The position numbers and the translations under genes were made by a program. From Glossina fuscipes (Eukaryota; Arthropoda; Insecta; Diptera; Glossinidae): DNA of 64,000 nt. This document shows positions 1-12,879 of this stretch, one piece after another. Position 1 is the first letter of the stretch. The number at the start of each line of letters is the position of its first letter. Under the pieces are notes generated by a model, which was given only the letters and a program-made list of their open reading frames with translations, was not told the origin of the DNA and made no database searches. The stretch lies in the NCBI RefSeq assembly GCF_014805625.2, contig NW_023998414.1, positions 31,819,170 to 31,883,169 of the forward strand, given 5' to 3'.

Positions 1-91
1 AACTTTGGCAAGAACTTTCTTTGGTTTTCTAGGCAAACTTTACTCATTTAGTTTAGAAAACCTTGCAAGCAAAACTCGCAAGGATGTATAG

Positions 92-418
92 AAGAAATTT
101 GCGAGGAGAAAATGCTATACAAAGCCATGGGAAAAGGGCGCTGTTAGAAGATGTTTAGCGGCTCTGGAGGTTGAATATAAGCTCAAGAGCAAATTAATCA
201 GCGGATCTCGATCAGATAACACTTGGAGAATATATTCGACTTGGATTACTCTACTAGTGTTCGAATATCATGAAGACATAACGCTTTTAAATCGAATCAT
301 TGGCAGTGATAATCATCGCTTAGATGTAGTTCTTGCAACTATAAAAAAAGCCCTAGAGAGACGAATGGAGACTTACACGAGACTTGAACGAATGAATGAT
401 GTTCGTCGATGGTTTTAA
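92..418 (+). CDS. Possible last coding exon of an unrecognised gene (partial, 5' end outside window)
   Basis: An open stretch of 108 codons ends at TAA 416-418, with protein-like composition (KPWEKGAVRRCLAALEVEYK, TLLNRIIGSDNHRLDVVLAT, ERRMETYTRLERMNDVRRWF). It has no ATG near its beginning, as expected for an internal or last exon. A good acceptor (ctttggttttctag) ends at 32. The same frame is open from 33 except for a single TAG at 89-91. So either the exon begins after an acceptor near 91, or the gene is broken there, or the TAG is a sequence error. AATAAA at 634-639 could be its poly(A) signal. I do not recognise the protein. In DNA this AT-rich a 108-codon frame can also occur by chance. 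Confidence 0.4.
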   Translation, partial: KKFARRKCYTKPWEKGAVRRCLAALEVEYKLKSKLISGSRSDNTWRIYSTWITLLVFEYHEDITLLNRIIGSDNHRLDVVLATIKKALERRMETYTRLERMNDVRRWF

Positions 419-2854
419 GGAGTTTTGCGGCACGTATGCCTAAATGGTAGTGACTGCCTGCTGCTGCTGCTACAGTGTAGCAGTAAGAATGAAGTCGTAC
501 ACTCTACAGTTGAGTAGAGAGGTAATGATATAAAATTTTTATAATAATTTTTTCTTGCAAAATTTATGACACGTTTGAGTTGAGCATATGAATGTGTTTT
601 ATTTTATACATTTCTTTTTAATGAAATGTCATAAATAAATCAGTTTCCTTTGATATTTTCAATATATATATATGCGATTGCAGAAGAGAGTACTTCAACT
701 ATAGGAGCCAAAGTGTGGTTGTTGAAAACTTTTTAGAAAATGAAGAATAAATTGATGTATGATCGTTTCCTTCTTATTTTTCTTTTTTTTTTTTTTTTTA
801 ATTTAATTTTCTTCAACTTTTTACAATGCGTAAAATATTGATGCTTCAAATACTTTGCCTTTTTCTTATAATAACAATGCTTGTCATTCACTTCAGTTCA
901 GTTGAGTTATATTGAGTTTAGTGCGAAAAATCAAATCAGTTCTATGTAGTACGGTTGAGTGTATTGTTGATTTATATATATATGTATGTATATATATACC
1001 GTTACTCATTCATGTATAAGCAATGTAATATGCTGATGTGCTGATGATGCAGCTGTCATTTCCAGTATTAATGATTGGTGGCAGTAAAGGAAGCCCTGCT
1101 GATTTTTAAAATGCGCAGCTAGTGGCGGAAACTGTTCCCTTTCTTTACAGCCAACACAATGGTCAAAGTGTTAAAAATTGCTATCATAAATTAATGAGAA
1201 CGTAAATTTTATGTTGAAATTCTCTTGTCGTACATGTTCGTGGATGATGGCTGACTAACGATTGCTACAGACAGAAAGATTGTAATTGAAGCTGATAAAT
1301 TACATCAATTATTCAGTTACAGATGATGCATTTTATTATAATATTGAATTCGAAAATTTATTAAAACATTTTCACTTCAGATGAAGATAGAAAAGTTTTA
1401 TTATTTTTTTTTTTTTTTCAAATCACATCTTAATTATATAAGAATCAAGTCTAACAAAATAGTATAACTTTATCATTAATGGTTGGGTTTTTTTTATTTT
1501 AAATTTTTTAACTAAAATGTTTCTTCTTTCGTGCGTATAAGTATAAGACATCATCCCCGTCGTATGAGTAATAATAAAATAGAAGCATCATATCTAAATA
1601 TAGAGTTTTGCAATTACGCTTATACTTATACACTAATGCAATATAATTTACGTTACACTTAATTGTCTCTCAACAGCGTTCGAATTTTATTATTTCGAGA
1701 TTGGGAGCTAATTTGGCTCCGGGTAAATCGTAGCGAAAGCCATATGCGTCGGTCCGTCTATCCATAGGTCACCTGTCTATCATCAGGTTACTTGCCTTTC
1801 TATGCATCCACCTGTCCACCCAATGTACCTCATTCCACTTCCATTCATATGAGCAACGCTGTACTAATCCAAGTCTTTTGGCCGTCTATTCCTTTGTTTA
1901 CTCGTCCGCATTTTTATCGATCCGTTTTTCCATTAACCGACCTAATCACTTGTTTTTTGTTCATCCGTTTCTTTCCCTAGCCTTTAACTTAGCGCTAATC
2001 CGTTATATTTTTATGGAATATTTATGATCGCAAAAGCTAAGGTAGACCGTCGTGGTTTTACATATATATTTTCACTTTGTGCCCAAAACTCGCGACACTG
2101 GATGATTCTTTATTAAGAAAATAGGGAAATGTAGTCCTCGTGGGAATGATAATTGAAAAAAGAAAAAAAAAAAAAAATTTGAAATTTCTTTGCACCCACA
2201 CGAACTGATTGGCGTTTAATATTTAGCCGAAAAATTTCGCTCGTTATTCGCTCATCATCATAAATGAAATCTATAAAGTTTTGCATCCAACGACCAAGAG
2301 ATTATTTTTTACAAATGTCTATTACTCAGCATTAGCTTTACAAAATGTTAATATGCAACATATTAGCTACTGACGCAAACGCATGACAAAGCATACGCAA
2401 AATAAAAGTGAAAGAAAATACAAAATATGTACAGCGACTGAAAGGTGTAATAAGGGCATAGTCAGAGAATTATGCTAATTCCAAAGTCTTTCGAATTTTT
2501 CGTCCAATTCAAATGGAGTTTATCTGTCTCCGCATTAAATTGAACGGTAGAAATGTTTTCATTACCTGTTCACACTTTCCCCCTTTTACCACGATTTTCT
2601 GTTTTCATTTTCCAACACATTTGTTGCTTTCAGAAAATTTTAATCGCTTTTCCAACGCCCAGCGATGTCTTTATCGAATTTCTATCTGCCGCGAATAGTG
2701 TGCAAGCTCAACAAATGCAATGAATATTTTCTTCCATCTCTCTGTCCTCTTTAGAATTTCATCTCCTTTACTAGCCGATGCCTACCTAAAGCATCTTAAT
2801 ATGGTATACATATGTTAATGTATTAGATATCTATACCGGTCTATTGCGTTTGCC
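419..2854. other. Non-coding DNA after the first exon
   Basis: AT-rich sequence with poly(T) (783-799), poly(A) (2165-2177) and short TA runs. Only short chance frames. AATAAA at 634-639 may serve the upstream exon. Nothing else seen. Confidence 0.6.
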
Positions 2855-3220
2855 TTAGGTAGGTTTCTTTAGAAATTTAAACCCGCGAACATAGATTTGA
2901 TAGCCGCGATTCTTACCTACTAGGGTAGCAATAGGGTTCAAAGTTTTTGTGGCGCACGCATGTACGCGTTGTAGCCATGTCCGTTGACCGGTTTGGATCA
3001 TTCTCAACTTCTTCTGCAAACTTATCGGTGCTATCTCCATTTTTGCGAATCGGAGAATGTTTATCACAGATGCTACACCCTTGAATAGATGAACAGATAA
3101 ACAGACGAGCAGGCGGATATGTTTAGGTGCATTCAGAATTTAAAATTTCCCAAGAATTTATGTACTTTACACGGCTTACGAAGCTTCCTTCTGCGCCTTA
3201 CAAAACATCGCCCGCATAAT
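2855..3220 (+). repeat. Interspersed repeat family A, copy 1
   Basis: Shares blocks with the copies near 36.2 kb and 45.2 kb: 'catttttgcgaat', 'gagaatgtttatcacaga', then a 'cagacga' motif, 'gcattcagaattt' and 'aagaatttatgtactt', then a 'ccttctgcg' block. The apparent 70-codon minus-strand frame here is this repeat read backwards, with the same frame in the 45-kb copy. It is a mobile-element-derived repeat of unknown class. Confidence 0.65.
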
Positions 3221-3289
3221 TCATATCAAATTTTTATAGATTTATGTGCTGTAGGTTATGAGTAATAAAGAAAAAAAAAAACAACTTTT

Positions 3290-3535
3290 TATTCGTTTTG
3301 CAGAGGTATGCAACAGAGGTATGCTCAGGCGTGTCCTTTGACCGCTTTCAATACTAACTTGCGTGCGAGCACTTCGGGTCACGGTTAGACGGATATGCTT
3401 AAATCGATTCAGAATTTGATGCTTATCAAGAATATATTTACACTGTGCGGTGTCTGAAGTTTCCTTCTGGGCGTTGCAAACGTTTTGATAAACCGAATAT
3501 ACTCCTCATCCTTCCGTGATAGATATAAAAAAAAG
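3290..3535 (+). repeat. Interspersed repeat family A, copy 2 (tail)
   Basis: Contains 'atgcttaaatcgattcagaa', 'tttgatgcttatcaagaatata' in spaced blocks, then 'tctgaagtttcc', 'ccttctgggcgtt' and a 'gatagatataa' end. The copy at 45.6 kb has the same order, so these are members of one family. Confidence 0.65.
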
Positions 3536-4156
3536 AATAACTCCAGAGTTTGAACATATTTGCTTACGATTTACAACGATAGGTACTTAAGGCTTACGAC
3601 AGTTTAAATACCTAACTCTCTAGTTTTGTTTATTTAATGAAAATATCAAAAGGAATTTTGGATAAGAATCTTTTAAAATACTTTACCGTAATGCGAAATA
3701 TATCTAGTAATAAATTTTCTTTTGCTTAAGACAAGTCTAGCCTGCCGAGGAATACTTTAGCTGCGCGCTGAGAACACACAAATTGTATCGATTTCTATTT
3801 CTTGACCTGCAACGAAATATCAAAATATTTTTACTTGAATTAATCAAAATATGAAAGCGTTTTTCTTTTTTGCGACAAATATCGTTTGCTTGGGAAATAA
3901 TTAAAACAAAAAAAAAAAGTATTGAAATTGTTAACATCAATCTTTAATGGCCACCGGAGTTTTAATAGTCATTTAAACCAATATAATGGCGATATATATG
4001 CTATATAAATGCTCTCCGATATATTCATTTCCATTTTGATGAATAAACAACTTATACCCTTAAGGTATGCCCTAAATATTCTTTTGTTTATATAGCCATA
4101 CGAACGTACTGTGTACTGTGCACGGAATATAAATACATAAATACGTATACATTAAT

Positions 4157-4200
4157 GTGCATGTGTGTATATGTGTTTATGTGTGTGTTTTGTGTGTGTG

Positions 4201-4255
<55 letters not shown>

Positions 4256-4260
4256 TGTGT
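4157..4260. repeat. (TG)n microsatellite
   Basis: Long GT/TG run with a few interruptions (TTTT, GCGCGC). The apparent frames of Cys/Val and His/Thr across it are repeat artefacts. Confidence 0.98.
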
Positions 4261-5507
4261 CTTGCTGCTTTCCGTATTGTTCTCTTAACAATCGTTGTCG
4301 TCTTTAAACTTCAATATGGTCAGGTATGCAAGACATGGCTTCACTTAACGTGAAATCCATTTAGTATTTACTGTTCGTTCATGGTTTTATTAAGGCATCA
4401 TACGCATATACATGCCCTATATATATATACATATATATATATATATGTATATATATAAATATATCCATCCATAGGAAATACATTCAACTTAGTGGAGAAG
4501 AAAATAAAAAATATTAACTTAAATACCAGATGTCGTTTACATTACCAGTTCGCAACTAAAGCAAAGCATAAATGTCTTAGCGTTTCTCTATTAAATTTTA
4601 TACCTAAGCAAACGGTGTCTGCAAAAAAACAACAGGCAAAACACACCAATCTGTTGATTTATATTATTGTCACGTTTCGCAGAAAGATTCATGTTAATCG
4701 TAACGTATTTTAGCATCATTATCTCATTTTCATTACATTTCTTTTCTTTTTTTTTTTTTTGCATTTACCCTTGTAACGTTGTAAAGTTGCGAAATTGAAA
4801 TCAATATGAATAATATTCAGCTTTACATTGCATATATTGCATAATATATCGGACTCGGTAGAATAGGAGACGAGGAATGAATTACATTTAATATTTATCG
4901 GCACTCATGTCGGCATATTTTGTGGTTCAGCGACATTTCACCTCGATCATTAATCGCGCCGTAGCGCCAACTTACTGAGAAAGTAGAATCGACATAAACG
5001 CTTCTGGCGGATAGGACGCAGAATCGCCCGCAAAAACAAAGATATTACGAGAATACAAAATAGAGATTCATTTATGGTCGAATCATGATTTACTTTTAGT
5101 TTTCATAGAAGAAGCTATTGTTTAAAGAGGTAGAAGCCAAGCGATACTTTTAGCGCAAGAGGATCATATATAGTGGGGAGAATAATGAAGATGGCTGAAG
5201 CAATCCAATGTTCAACGGAAAGCTCAATTGTGCTCAAAGCAAATAAATACCCGAGTACGGTTTCTCTATCGCGCATGGGCTAGACATGCTAGAACCCGTC
5301 AAGCGCGACGGCCATTGCTCTTATTAAATAAAATGGAAGAATTACAACGAAAAAAACTAAGTTAATCTCCATCTTGGCAAATGTTAGAGTTAAGGCGAAA
5401 CGTTGATCTAAGCTTATGATACAACAGGGATCATATGCAAGCCAGCAGAAGAAGCGAAATTAGATGGAATTTCGGTTGACGTGTTACGCAAATGCGACGA
5501 AAGGCGG

Positions 5508-5719
<212 letters not shown>

Positions 5720-6289
5720 TAATATTAAGCAACCCTTTGCACATTTCACCTGATGACACTGGACATGATGATTCCAGCATTTCATCATTCTTAGGTTAAT
5801 TGGACGTACAATCGCGATCTCAGAACAATTATTTCTTATCTCTTTCGATCAACTGAGCCTTGACTTATGATCGTCTCAAAATTACAAATAAACCAAGTGA
5901 ACATTTTATCGCCGAGCAAGGGCAATCTTTCGACGCCCTATACCATCGATTTCATGGGAGCCCATATATATGGTGTGGTCCAAGAATAGACCTGCGTGAT
6001 CAAAATTTAGTAAATTTATTTTTTTTATATCAAATTATTATTATAAACGAATTTTTGTGAAAATGCATTGCATATTAAGCCTTTTCATCACATCAACGTT
6101 CAGTTTCTGTAGGTACGGTTATATGATAAAAGATTCAAAAAAAAATTCCCCATCGACTCGACACTAATTTAGAATGCCTATGTACTATTACTAAGCTATT
6201 TTTGTCGTGAAATTCTCAAAATCACAATATTCTTTTTGGGGGAGTGGTCGAAAAAGTGTGTCGATTCGAAATATTTACAATAGCATTGG

Positions 6290-6450
6290 TCCTTGGGTCA
6301 GTGTACCGTATTTCATCAACATATTCCGAAACTTGGGGCCATGGTTTGAATACAAAAATTCATGGACAGATGGACAGACACGCTTAGATTGTTCCAGAAT
6401 ATAATTCTGAATCGATCGGTATAATAAAAATTAAACTTCATATACCCCCG
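6290..6450 (+). repeat. Possible diverged interspersed repeat tail
   Basis: Contains 'atggacagatggacagacac', 'gcttagattgttccagaata', 'ctgaatcgatcggt' and 'catatacccccggcaca'. The sequence order resembles the family A tail, but divergence is high. The small plus-strand frame across it is not taken as a gene. Confidence 0.4.
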
Positions 6451-6762
6451 GCACAGAATCCATTTAAAAAATCCTGCCACATGCGATATCTAATCGACTT
6501 TTCGAATGAATTAAAATTCATACTAACTAACCATTATAGTATCGTAGAGAGCGAAAACGTTCAATAAATTCTACGCAAACCGAATATAATATCGAGTTAA
6601 TTTTCTGCTTTCCCAACCGAAATAATATTATTATTATTATGTAATAAATAAATTCATGGGAATATACGAAATTTAGTTATGTGCATTTCATAGCTACTTC
6701 AAGTGTCATAAATGATTACGAACTCATTAGCATCATGATAAGTCGTCATCACAGTCAATGAC

Positions 6763-6802
6763 ATCATTATTATTATTATTATCATCATCATCATCATCAT
6801 CG
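6763..6802. repeat. (ATT)n-(ATC)n trinucleotide repeat
   Basis: A compound trinucleotide array, five ATT-type units followed by about seven ATC units, in non-coding DNA. Confidence 0.95.
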
Positions 6803-7608
6803 TTATCATTCTCTTATTATCAACACATCATCTTATTTAGATTATTTATTTGGAAAACTTCTTGCAAAAGTTTTGCATAAGAAAGTTTTCATAAGAGTTA
6901 GGTATTTTAATAAACATATCATTTATTTCAACAACCGAAAGTATATTCAACCGTACAATCAACACGCACACTTTCATATGCATTTATGAATATAACGATG
7001 TATACATAAGCAAGTTACTCGAATATTTGCAATGCATATAAGAACACCAGTTCCGGCTAATACACTTAACACATTCCCCTCATAGCATATACGCACACAC
7101 GACAAGCACATATTCAAAAAGCTCATTCACTTTTTGAATATCTGTTAAAGGAGACAAGCAAACGCGCATAGCCTGTTTAGGACATAGACAATGCTCGCTG
7201 TACACAATGCATGAATAAAATGATAAACATACTAAAATACATAAATGTATTTACCTTCCGTGAATAGAATTACAATATTTAGAGAAGGAGAAAATGAAAC
7301 GAAAAAGAATAGCGGTAGTCATCCGAATTTTGCAAATCTATCTGTCATATGCGTATATATTATCGTATTACTGCGTACATCTACGGTGCATAGCGTGCAG
7401 CGGTAGCATAGCCATCTTATTACTTACTGTCTTTCCTTCATATAACATCATGATTAAAAAGTTTTAAGTTTGAATTTTGACAACAAAAACAACAATAACA
7501 ACAACAGCATAAAATTACATTTGTTGTACTACTACAGGTTGGCTTAAGTAAATTGTCATTTGGATTTTTCTTTTTTTTTTTGCAATTGGATGCGGTTTCA
7601 AAATAATG

Positions 7609-7635
7609 TACACACACACACACACACACACACAT
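7609..7635. repeat. (CA)n microsatellite
   Basis: About 13 CA units. The Cys/Val-rich minus frame across it is an artefact. Confidence 0.97.
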
Positions 7636-7900
7636 ACTTGGTTGCCGAAGAAAGTTAAAGCGTGCCTTTGCATACACACCCACTTTTCTCAACATTAAAT
7701 TTAAAAATAATAAAGTTCTTCGTTTACTTTCTCGTTATGACTACAGAGAGCATGCAGATCTAATACTACGTTGCAGTCTCTCAGGAATCGAGATAATACT
7801 CAAAAAAATTTTACTACTTGAAACTAAAAACTCTTCCTAGCGTTTATATTAAACTAGTGTTGTGAACTTTATAAATGTTGAGATACATACCTATGTATAC

Positions 7901-7908
7901 ATTATATA

Positions 7909-7947
<39 letters not shown>
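7901..7947. repeat. (TA)n microsatellite
   Basis: A run of TA dinucleotides with one TTTTT interruption. Similar shorter runs lie at 4417-4463, 31404-31425, 43632-43655, 49878-49916 and 63369-63393. Confidence 0.97.
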
Positions 7948-7950
<3 letters not shown>

Positions 7951-8239
7951 TATTTAGAAAGTATACAAAACGATATATTAATATTAAAGAAGCAAGAACA
8001 TTATAGTCGGGTAAGACTGCCCATTAAATACCCTACACCATTTCGCCTAGTACAGTGATTCGCCAATTTTAGTAATAATAGACCAAATATTAGACCTGAT
8101 TTTTATGCAAAGGCATACATTCGATGATAGCCGGCATATTGAAGGATTCCGAAGACATTATACGACGTAATCTAAATTTTAAAACTAAATCTTAATTTAC
8201 TTCACAAACATTTCATCGGTTTTCCATTTCCGCCATAGA

Positions 8240-8900
8240 AAAACTAAAAATTGTTTTTTTCTCCATATAACGGCATAAGAATCCTTATATATATATATGG
8301 TTGGGTCTAACAAATAGACCCAAGTTATCCAAATTCCCTACTGTTAATAATTTTCATCATCAAATATTAAAAATTAAACCATTTTCGGAAAAGCTTACTA
8401 TTCATTAGAAATCTTAGATGGACTGCTGTCCAAGAAATAGACCCATTTGGTTCAAATTTGGTCCATTTAATTTTTAGGTCAAATTACTGTCTTGGATAGA
8501 TTTGTATCATAAAACATTAAATATTCAGCTTTTTTGGGCAGATAACGCTTTACATTTGCTGAGAATCCTCCTATGTGGTGGAATCCAACGGAATAGATCT
8601 ACGTGGCACAAATACGGTACGGTTATACGGAACTAATTTTCACCATGAAATATTGAAAATTAGAACTTTTCAACCATATAAAGATTCGTATTTTCGTAGG
8701 AAGGGTTATAAGGAAAAGAGTTCGCATATTTGCCCCTCTCGGCCCAAATTATTCATATTCAATTTGATATGTCAAAATACTATTAGTCAACGTCTTTTAT
8801 CGGGAAATTTTGAAAATTGCATTTCTTTTCGCCGTATAACGATTTTTGAAAATAAGGCATTGTACGACGAGTGGTCGCAAACGTGCACGGATCCGAAATA
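8240..8900 (+). repeat. Possible interspersed repeat family B, copy 1
   Basis: Contains recurring 'atgaaatattgaaaattaga', 'catcaaatattaaaaattaa' and 'ccatataacggcataagaat' lines with about 150-bp spacing, resembling the 12.9 and 58.9 kb copies. The plus-strand frame of 108 codons at 8575-8901 lies inside the repeat, has no recognisable domain and is not called a gene. Confidence 0.35.
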
Positions 8901-9324
8901 GCTTTCATCCTGTGATTTAAAAACGAATTTATGTGGACATACGGACAGACAAGTGAAGGACGGTATAATAGAACGCGGATCTAAAGACCTTCTGGGTGTT
9001 GCGTACATCCGCATAAATCTAATGTACCTTATATCACAAGTTGGGTAAACTATAAAAAGGGCGGTCTTTGAAATGATTTGGTTTTGCTTGCCCGAAAAAT
9101 GGATGAGAAAAACTTTGCGTTTTGGGGAGTAACTTGCCAGCATAACGGCAAGTAAGTTGTGTAGCTGGAAATAAACAAAAATATCATATCACTCAATAAG
9201 TTTCCGGTCTGAGACATATATGACAACATTGTTGACCGATTTACACGATTTCTGGACAGTATCAAACTTCAAACGTTAAGTGTCAAAATATCAAGCTATT
9301 TTACCTGAACAGCGCCAAACGACC

Positions 9325-9490
9325 CCATATCGAACAGATCTTCGTCATGTAGAAATATTCATGCAAATTAGTGCATGGGCTGCTTTTTGATATCCTTAGG
9401 ACGTCAGCTATCCCACGCAGCTTCGTTTGTTGAGATTTTCCGAACGATTTTGTGCACTTCTTTTATGTTTGCTGGGACAAATGGCAATTT
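9325..9490 (-). mobile_element. mariner-family transposase relic, N-terminal HTH region
   Basis: The minus strand reads, over two frames, VHKIVRK and then RGIADVLRISKSSPCTNLHE followed by YFYMTKICSIWG. This matches the paired HTH region of mariner transposases (pattern KVHK...R...IA..L.ISK......HE...M.K.C..W). Stops and a frameshift are present. More degraded sequence to about 9060 may continue it (SRNRVNRSTMLSYMSQTG resembles the segment just before the first catalytic Asp), but that part is weak. Confidence 0.55.
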
Positions 9491-9499
9491 TAAAAGATC

Positions 9500-10869
9500 A
9501 GATTGTTCACCATCATAGGCGGCCATTCGATTTTGTTTCAAATCAACAACTTAGCCGCAAGTTTACCTTTTTGGTAGAGAAGAATGATGAGAACATCTGT
9601 GAAACCAAAATACGGTCACTGAACTGTAACTGTAACTTGATACATACCGTTTAAAGTTTGATAATATCCACAAATGATACGGATCGATCAACAATGATGC
9701 CATATATGTCTTAGGCGGGAAACTTATTAAGTGATGCGTTCTTACTCGAATTTCAATGTCATGGATTAAATTAGGCATGGTTTCCATTTATTATTACGTC
9801 ATAATTAGGATTTAGTTCGCTAGTAGCTGTTCGAAGAACTCCACCTAAATTTTCACCTCTCATTTCACATATGAGTTTTTGCAATTATCGAATTTATGCA
9901 TGATCCATCTAGATTTGAAGAAGAAGCATAAAATTTCAGCAATTCTTCTTTTTGTTAGCAAATTGAATACCGATGGCCGATGCAATCGTTCTTAATGGCA
10001 GATCATTAAAAGTTTTTGCAAATTTTATTCAAATCTGAAAATTCTTCTAATCGTTTATTATCATTTCAAATTCATTATTATTGTCTTTTTTTCTTTTTTC
10101 TTTTTTTTTTCGAAGTTACTTTCCCTTTGTTTGAGAAGTTGAGAGGTGAAAGCATTGTTTCTTTTGAAATTCTTATGAAAATTGTTGTGAAAATAGCTTA
10201 TGTTTGCTTAAAACTTAAGCACTCAGGGTTTTGTCATCTATGCGTGAAGGAGGGTTATAGACAGCGAGGGATGAAAACAGGAGAAATGGAAACATCAGGC
10301 ACGGAAAGATCACTGCTGATAGATTATTTCAAAATCGCGCACTGAGATTAAGGACGCGACGTGTCGCGGTTGTATGTCATACGGCAATCGAATCGATGGG
10401 AATGCTGGGTAACAGACTTAAATGATAGACAAATCTCTTTTATCTCTGTAGAAAACATGCTCCGAATGTAAATGTACATACCACTACTACTACACATAGC
10501 CCATACTACGTCGCTGCGTCGAATGCACCGAAGGATTTGAAGAACATTGCGATGAAAACACACATCATGTTGATATGATTTGCTTATGAAAATTCCTGAA
10601 ATAGTTTTTCGTTACACAAACAGAATTTAGCTTTCTCTGACATGTTTACAAAAAGATATATTTCAAGGTCCAATTATTATTTTTAAAAAAAATGCGCTAT
10701 TTATTTATTTACTTACACATGGAACTCAACCAAGACAAATTAACAATCGAGTTTAATTGTATAAATAAGAATTTAAATAATAATTCATGTGCAAATAAAT
10801 AAGAAGGATAAAAAGAAAGAAAAAAGAAGAAAAGCAATGCACACAAGTAGCGCAGAGACGGAACAACAG
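9500..10869. other. Non-coding DNA between mariner and Jockey relics
   Basis: Short frames without recognisable domains. Probably intergenic; may include unrecognisable transposon sequence. Confidence 0.5.
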
Positions 10870-11664
10870 AGGCTAAAGAGCTCATAATTGTATTTACATT
10901 GACTCAGCTTAGTGAGCATAAAATGCCTAGAGAAGCGATTAGGGACATTAAAGCTTATCACACCAAGTAATGTAAGCGAATCGATAGTGCGATTAATTAA
11001 ATGAATTAGGAAGGAAACACCAACAGTAAATGCACGCTTCTCAAGTGACGGTAAGGAATAAGAGAAGCAATCTATTTTTATAAGGTGGCAGAGAGACAAG
11101 CGGGTCTCAATCTAAATTTCTAAGAGCAAACAGTACGAAATGCTTTTGAACGGCTTCAAGTGAACCTACATAACACGTATAGAAGGAAAACCACACTACA
11201 ACAACGAGGCATTCTCAACTACTGAGATCTAACAAAGCACATGTATAGCTTTTTTGTAATGGAAGGTACTTTCAGCTCGTTGGCCAAGCACGAATCTCTT
11301 GCTTTACTTAATGAGAGATGAAAAAGTAATCTTTGATCGAATAGAATCCTCAAGTCGATAAACGAATCAACGTTTTCCAACTTGTCTGAGTCAATGAAAT
11401 ACTCAGTACTGAACGATTTCGTCTTAAGAAAGAAAGCTTTCTGCATTTTTTTTACATATAATTTCATTAAAATTTAACGAGAACCATGTAACCAAATTCC
11501 AAGGTGAAGTAAGAAAACAGTTTACGATCGTCAGCGTACATTAAGATCTGGTTGGATTTAATCACCGAGGGCAGATCATTAATATATAAATTAAATAAAA
11601 AAGGGATCCTAAATGGCTGCCCTGCTTGGGGGACGCCAGACGCCAGACACGACGAGAAATTCAT
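10870..11664 (-). mobile_element. Jockey-like non-LTR retrotransposon relic (reverse transcriptase C-terminal part)
   Basis: On the minus strand, successive frames read through a Jockey-clade reverse transcriptase: SGVPQAG..., FLFNLYINDLPSVIKSNQIL followed by the catalytic YADD (codons at 11538-11527), FIDSDKLENVDSFIDLRILF, VTKKL-like ITKKLYMCFVR, AVQKHFVLFALRNLD with TGA in place of Trp before DP, LPPYKNRLLL, and LEKRAFTVGVSFLIHLINRT followed by SFNVPNRFSRHFMLTKLSQC. The order matches the family. At least three frame changes and a stop show it is inactive. The endonuclease and ORF1 parts are missing or too decayed to see; the region 11665-12130 may contain more. Confidence 0.85.
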
Positions 11665-12214
11665 TCGAAGTGATAAAGTTAAACATGCGAGGAATATATG
11701 GAGATTTTTCTTTTAGGATTGGCAAACTTTAAAAATGTGTCTAGGATTAACAAGCAGTGAGGGTTGTATCAATTGAAGGTATCTGCACTAATATTGGTGA
11801 TTGAGGTAATTAAATCTATGCGGAATACGCAAAATAGTCGTAAGCAGAACGACTTTTCATAAATTTTTTGAAAAGTTCTTAAACCATTGCGGGTACCTAT
11901 TTCGGGGGCGAGGTTGCTTAATCGAAACGGATGCACAAATAGTTTAATACATTACAGAACGAAGAAAGTAAGGCTTCAATATTTCCAGCAGAAAAATCAA
12001 GCATAATGTGTGTGTGGAGTCAAATATTAGTTTTGTCAAAACGATATTAGAGAGCGTTAGATTTAACACGTTAGAGTAGTTCAAGGGACCATCATGCCTA
12101 TAGGAAAAGGAAATGCACATTGCTGGCAAGCAATAGCAAGATTACGGTTAAAAGAAACCCAATATGAAAACCACTAGGAATCTTTACAGATATAAAGTCA
12201 ATCATAATTTATGC

Positions 12215-12275
12215 AAGTGTGGTTAGTAGTAATATTGTAGATGGTAAGTGTGGTTAGTAGTAATATTGTAGATAG
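12215..12275. repeat. Tandem duplication, 31-bp unit, two copies
   Basis: The unit beginning 'aagtgtggttagtagtaata' at 12215 is repeated from 12246 almost exactly. This is a simple recent local duplication in non-coding DNA. Confidence 0.9.
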
Positions 12276-12879
12276 TATTTTGATCTAGCAATGTCATTAT
12301 AAATAAATACATTTTGAGCTACACTGTTGTAACTTTTTAATGAGCAAGTTCGCGATGGATGTCAAAGATAATAAGCTCTTACTATTTCGGAACATAACCC
12401 CGCGTAGCTTTTAAGTTAAATCTTAGCGAATACATTAACCCCCCGTTTGAATTGCTGTCGTGTTAACCGAATATCTAAGATTACAATCATATTCGTTTTT
12501 ATCTAAAGCAAGAATTATTCTTTAATCTGTGTGTGTGTATGTGCTCATTGTAAGTATTGTTTTATTATCAAGCGATATTGAAAGAATTTGCCAAATTTCG
12601 GAACAAAAATTCGGAATTTCTTTAAGCAAGGAGGTAAGTGGACCAATAGTTATACTAATCTGATGATAAAATTTAGGGCACTAGGGCACCAAAAAGGCTT
12701 GGATCGATTAAAGGAGCGACATGATGATGAAATTCATTGATTTTCATTTACCTCAACTCTTTGTTCTCGATTGCATCTGTTTACCCATAATTTTGCCTAT
12801 TTTTACTTTATCGCATGTATCTGTATTATACATATATGTTTTCTAATACTTTGCCTTTTTGTTATGGCCTAAACCCCTT

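Noticed and set aside
2855..3067. A 70-codon minus frame similar to one at 45011-45256
   Set aside because: The similarity comes from copies of one interspersed repeat, so it is not evidence for a conserved gene.
8575..8901. A 108-codon plus-strand frame
   Set aside because: Starts at GTG, lies within repeat-family-like sequence, and shows no domain.
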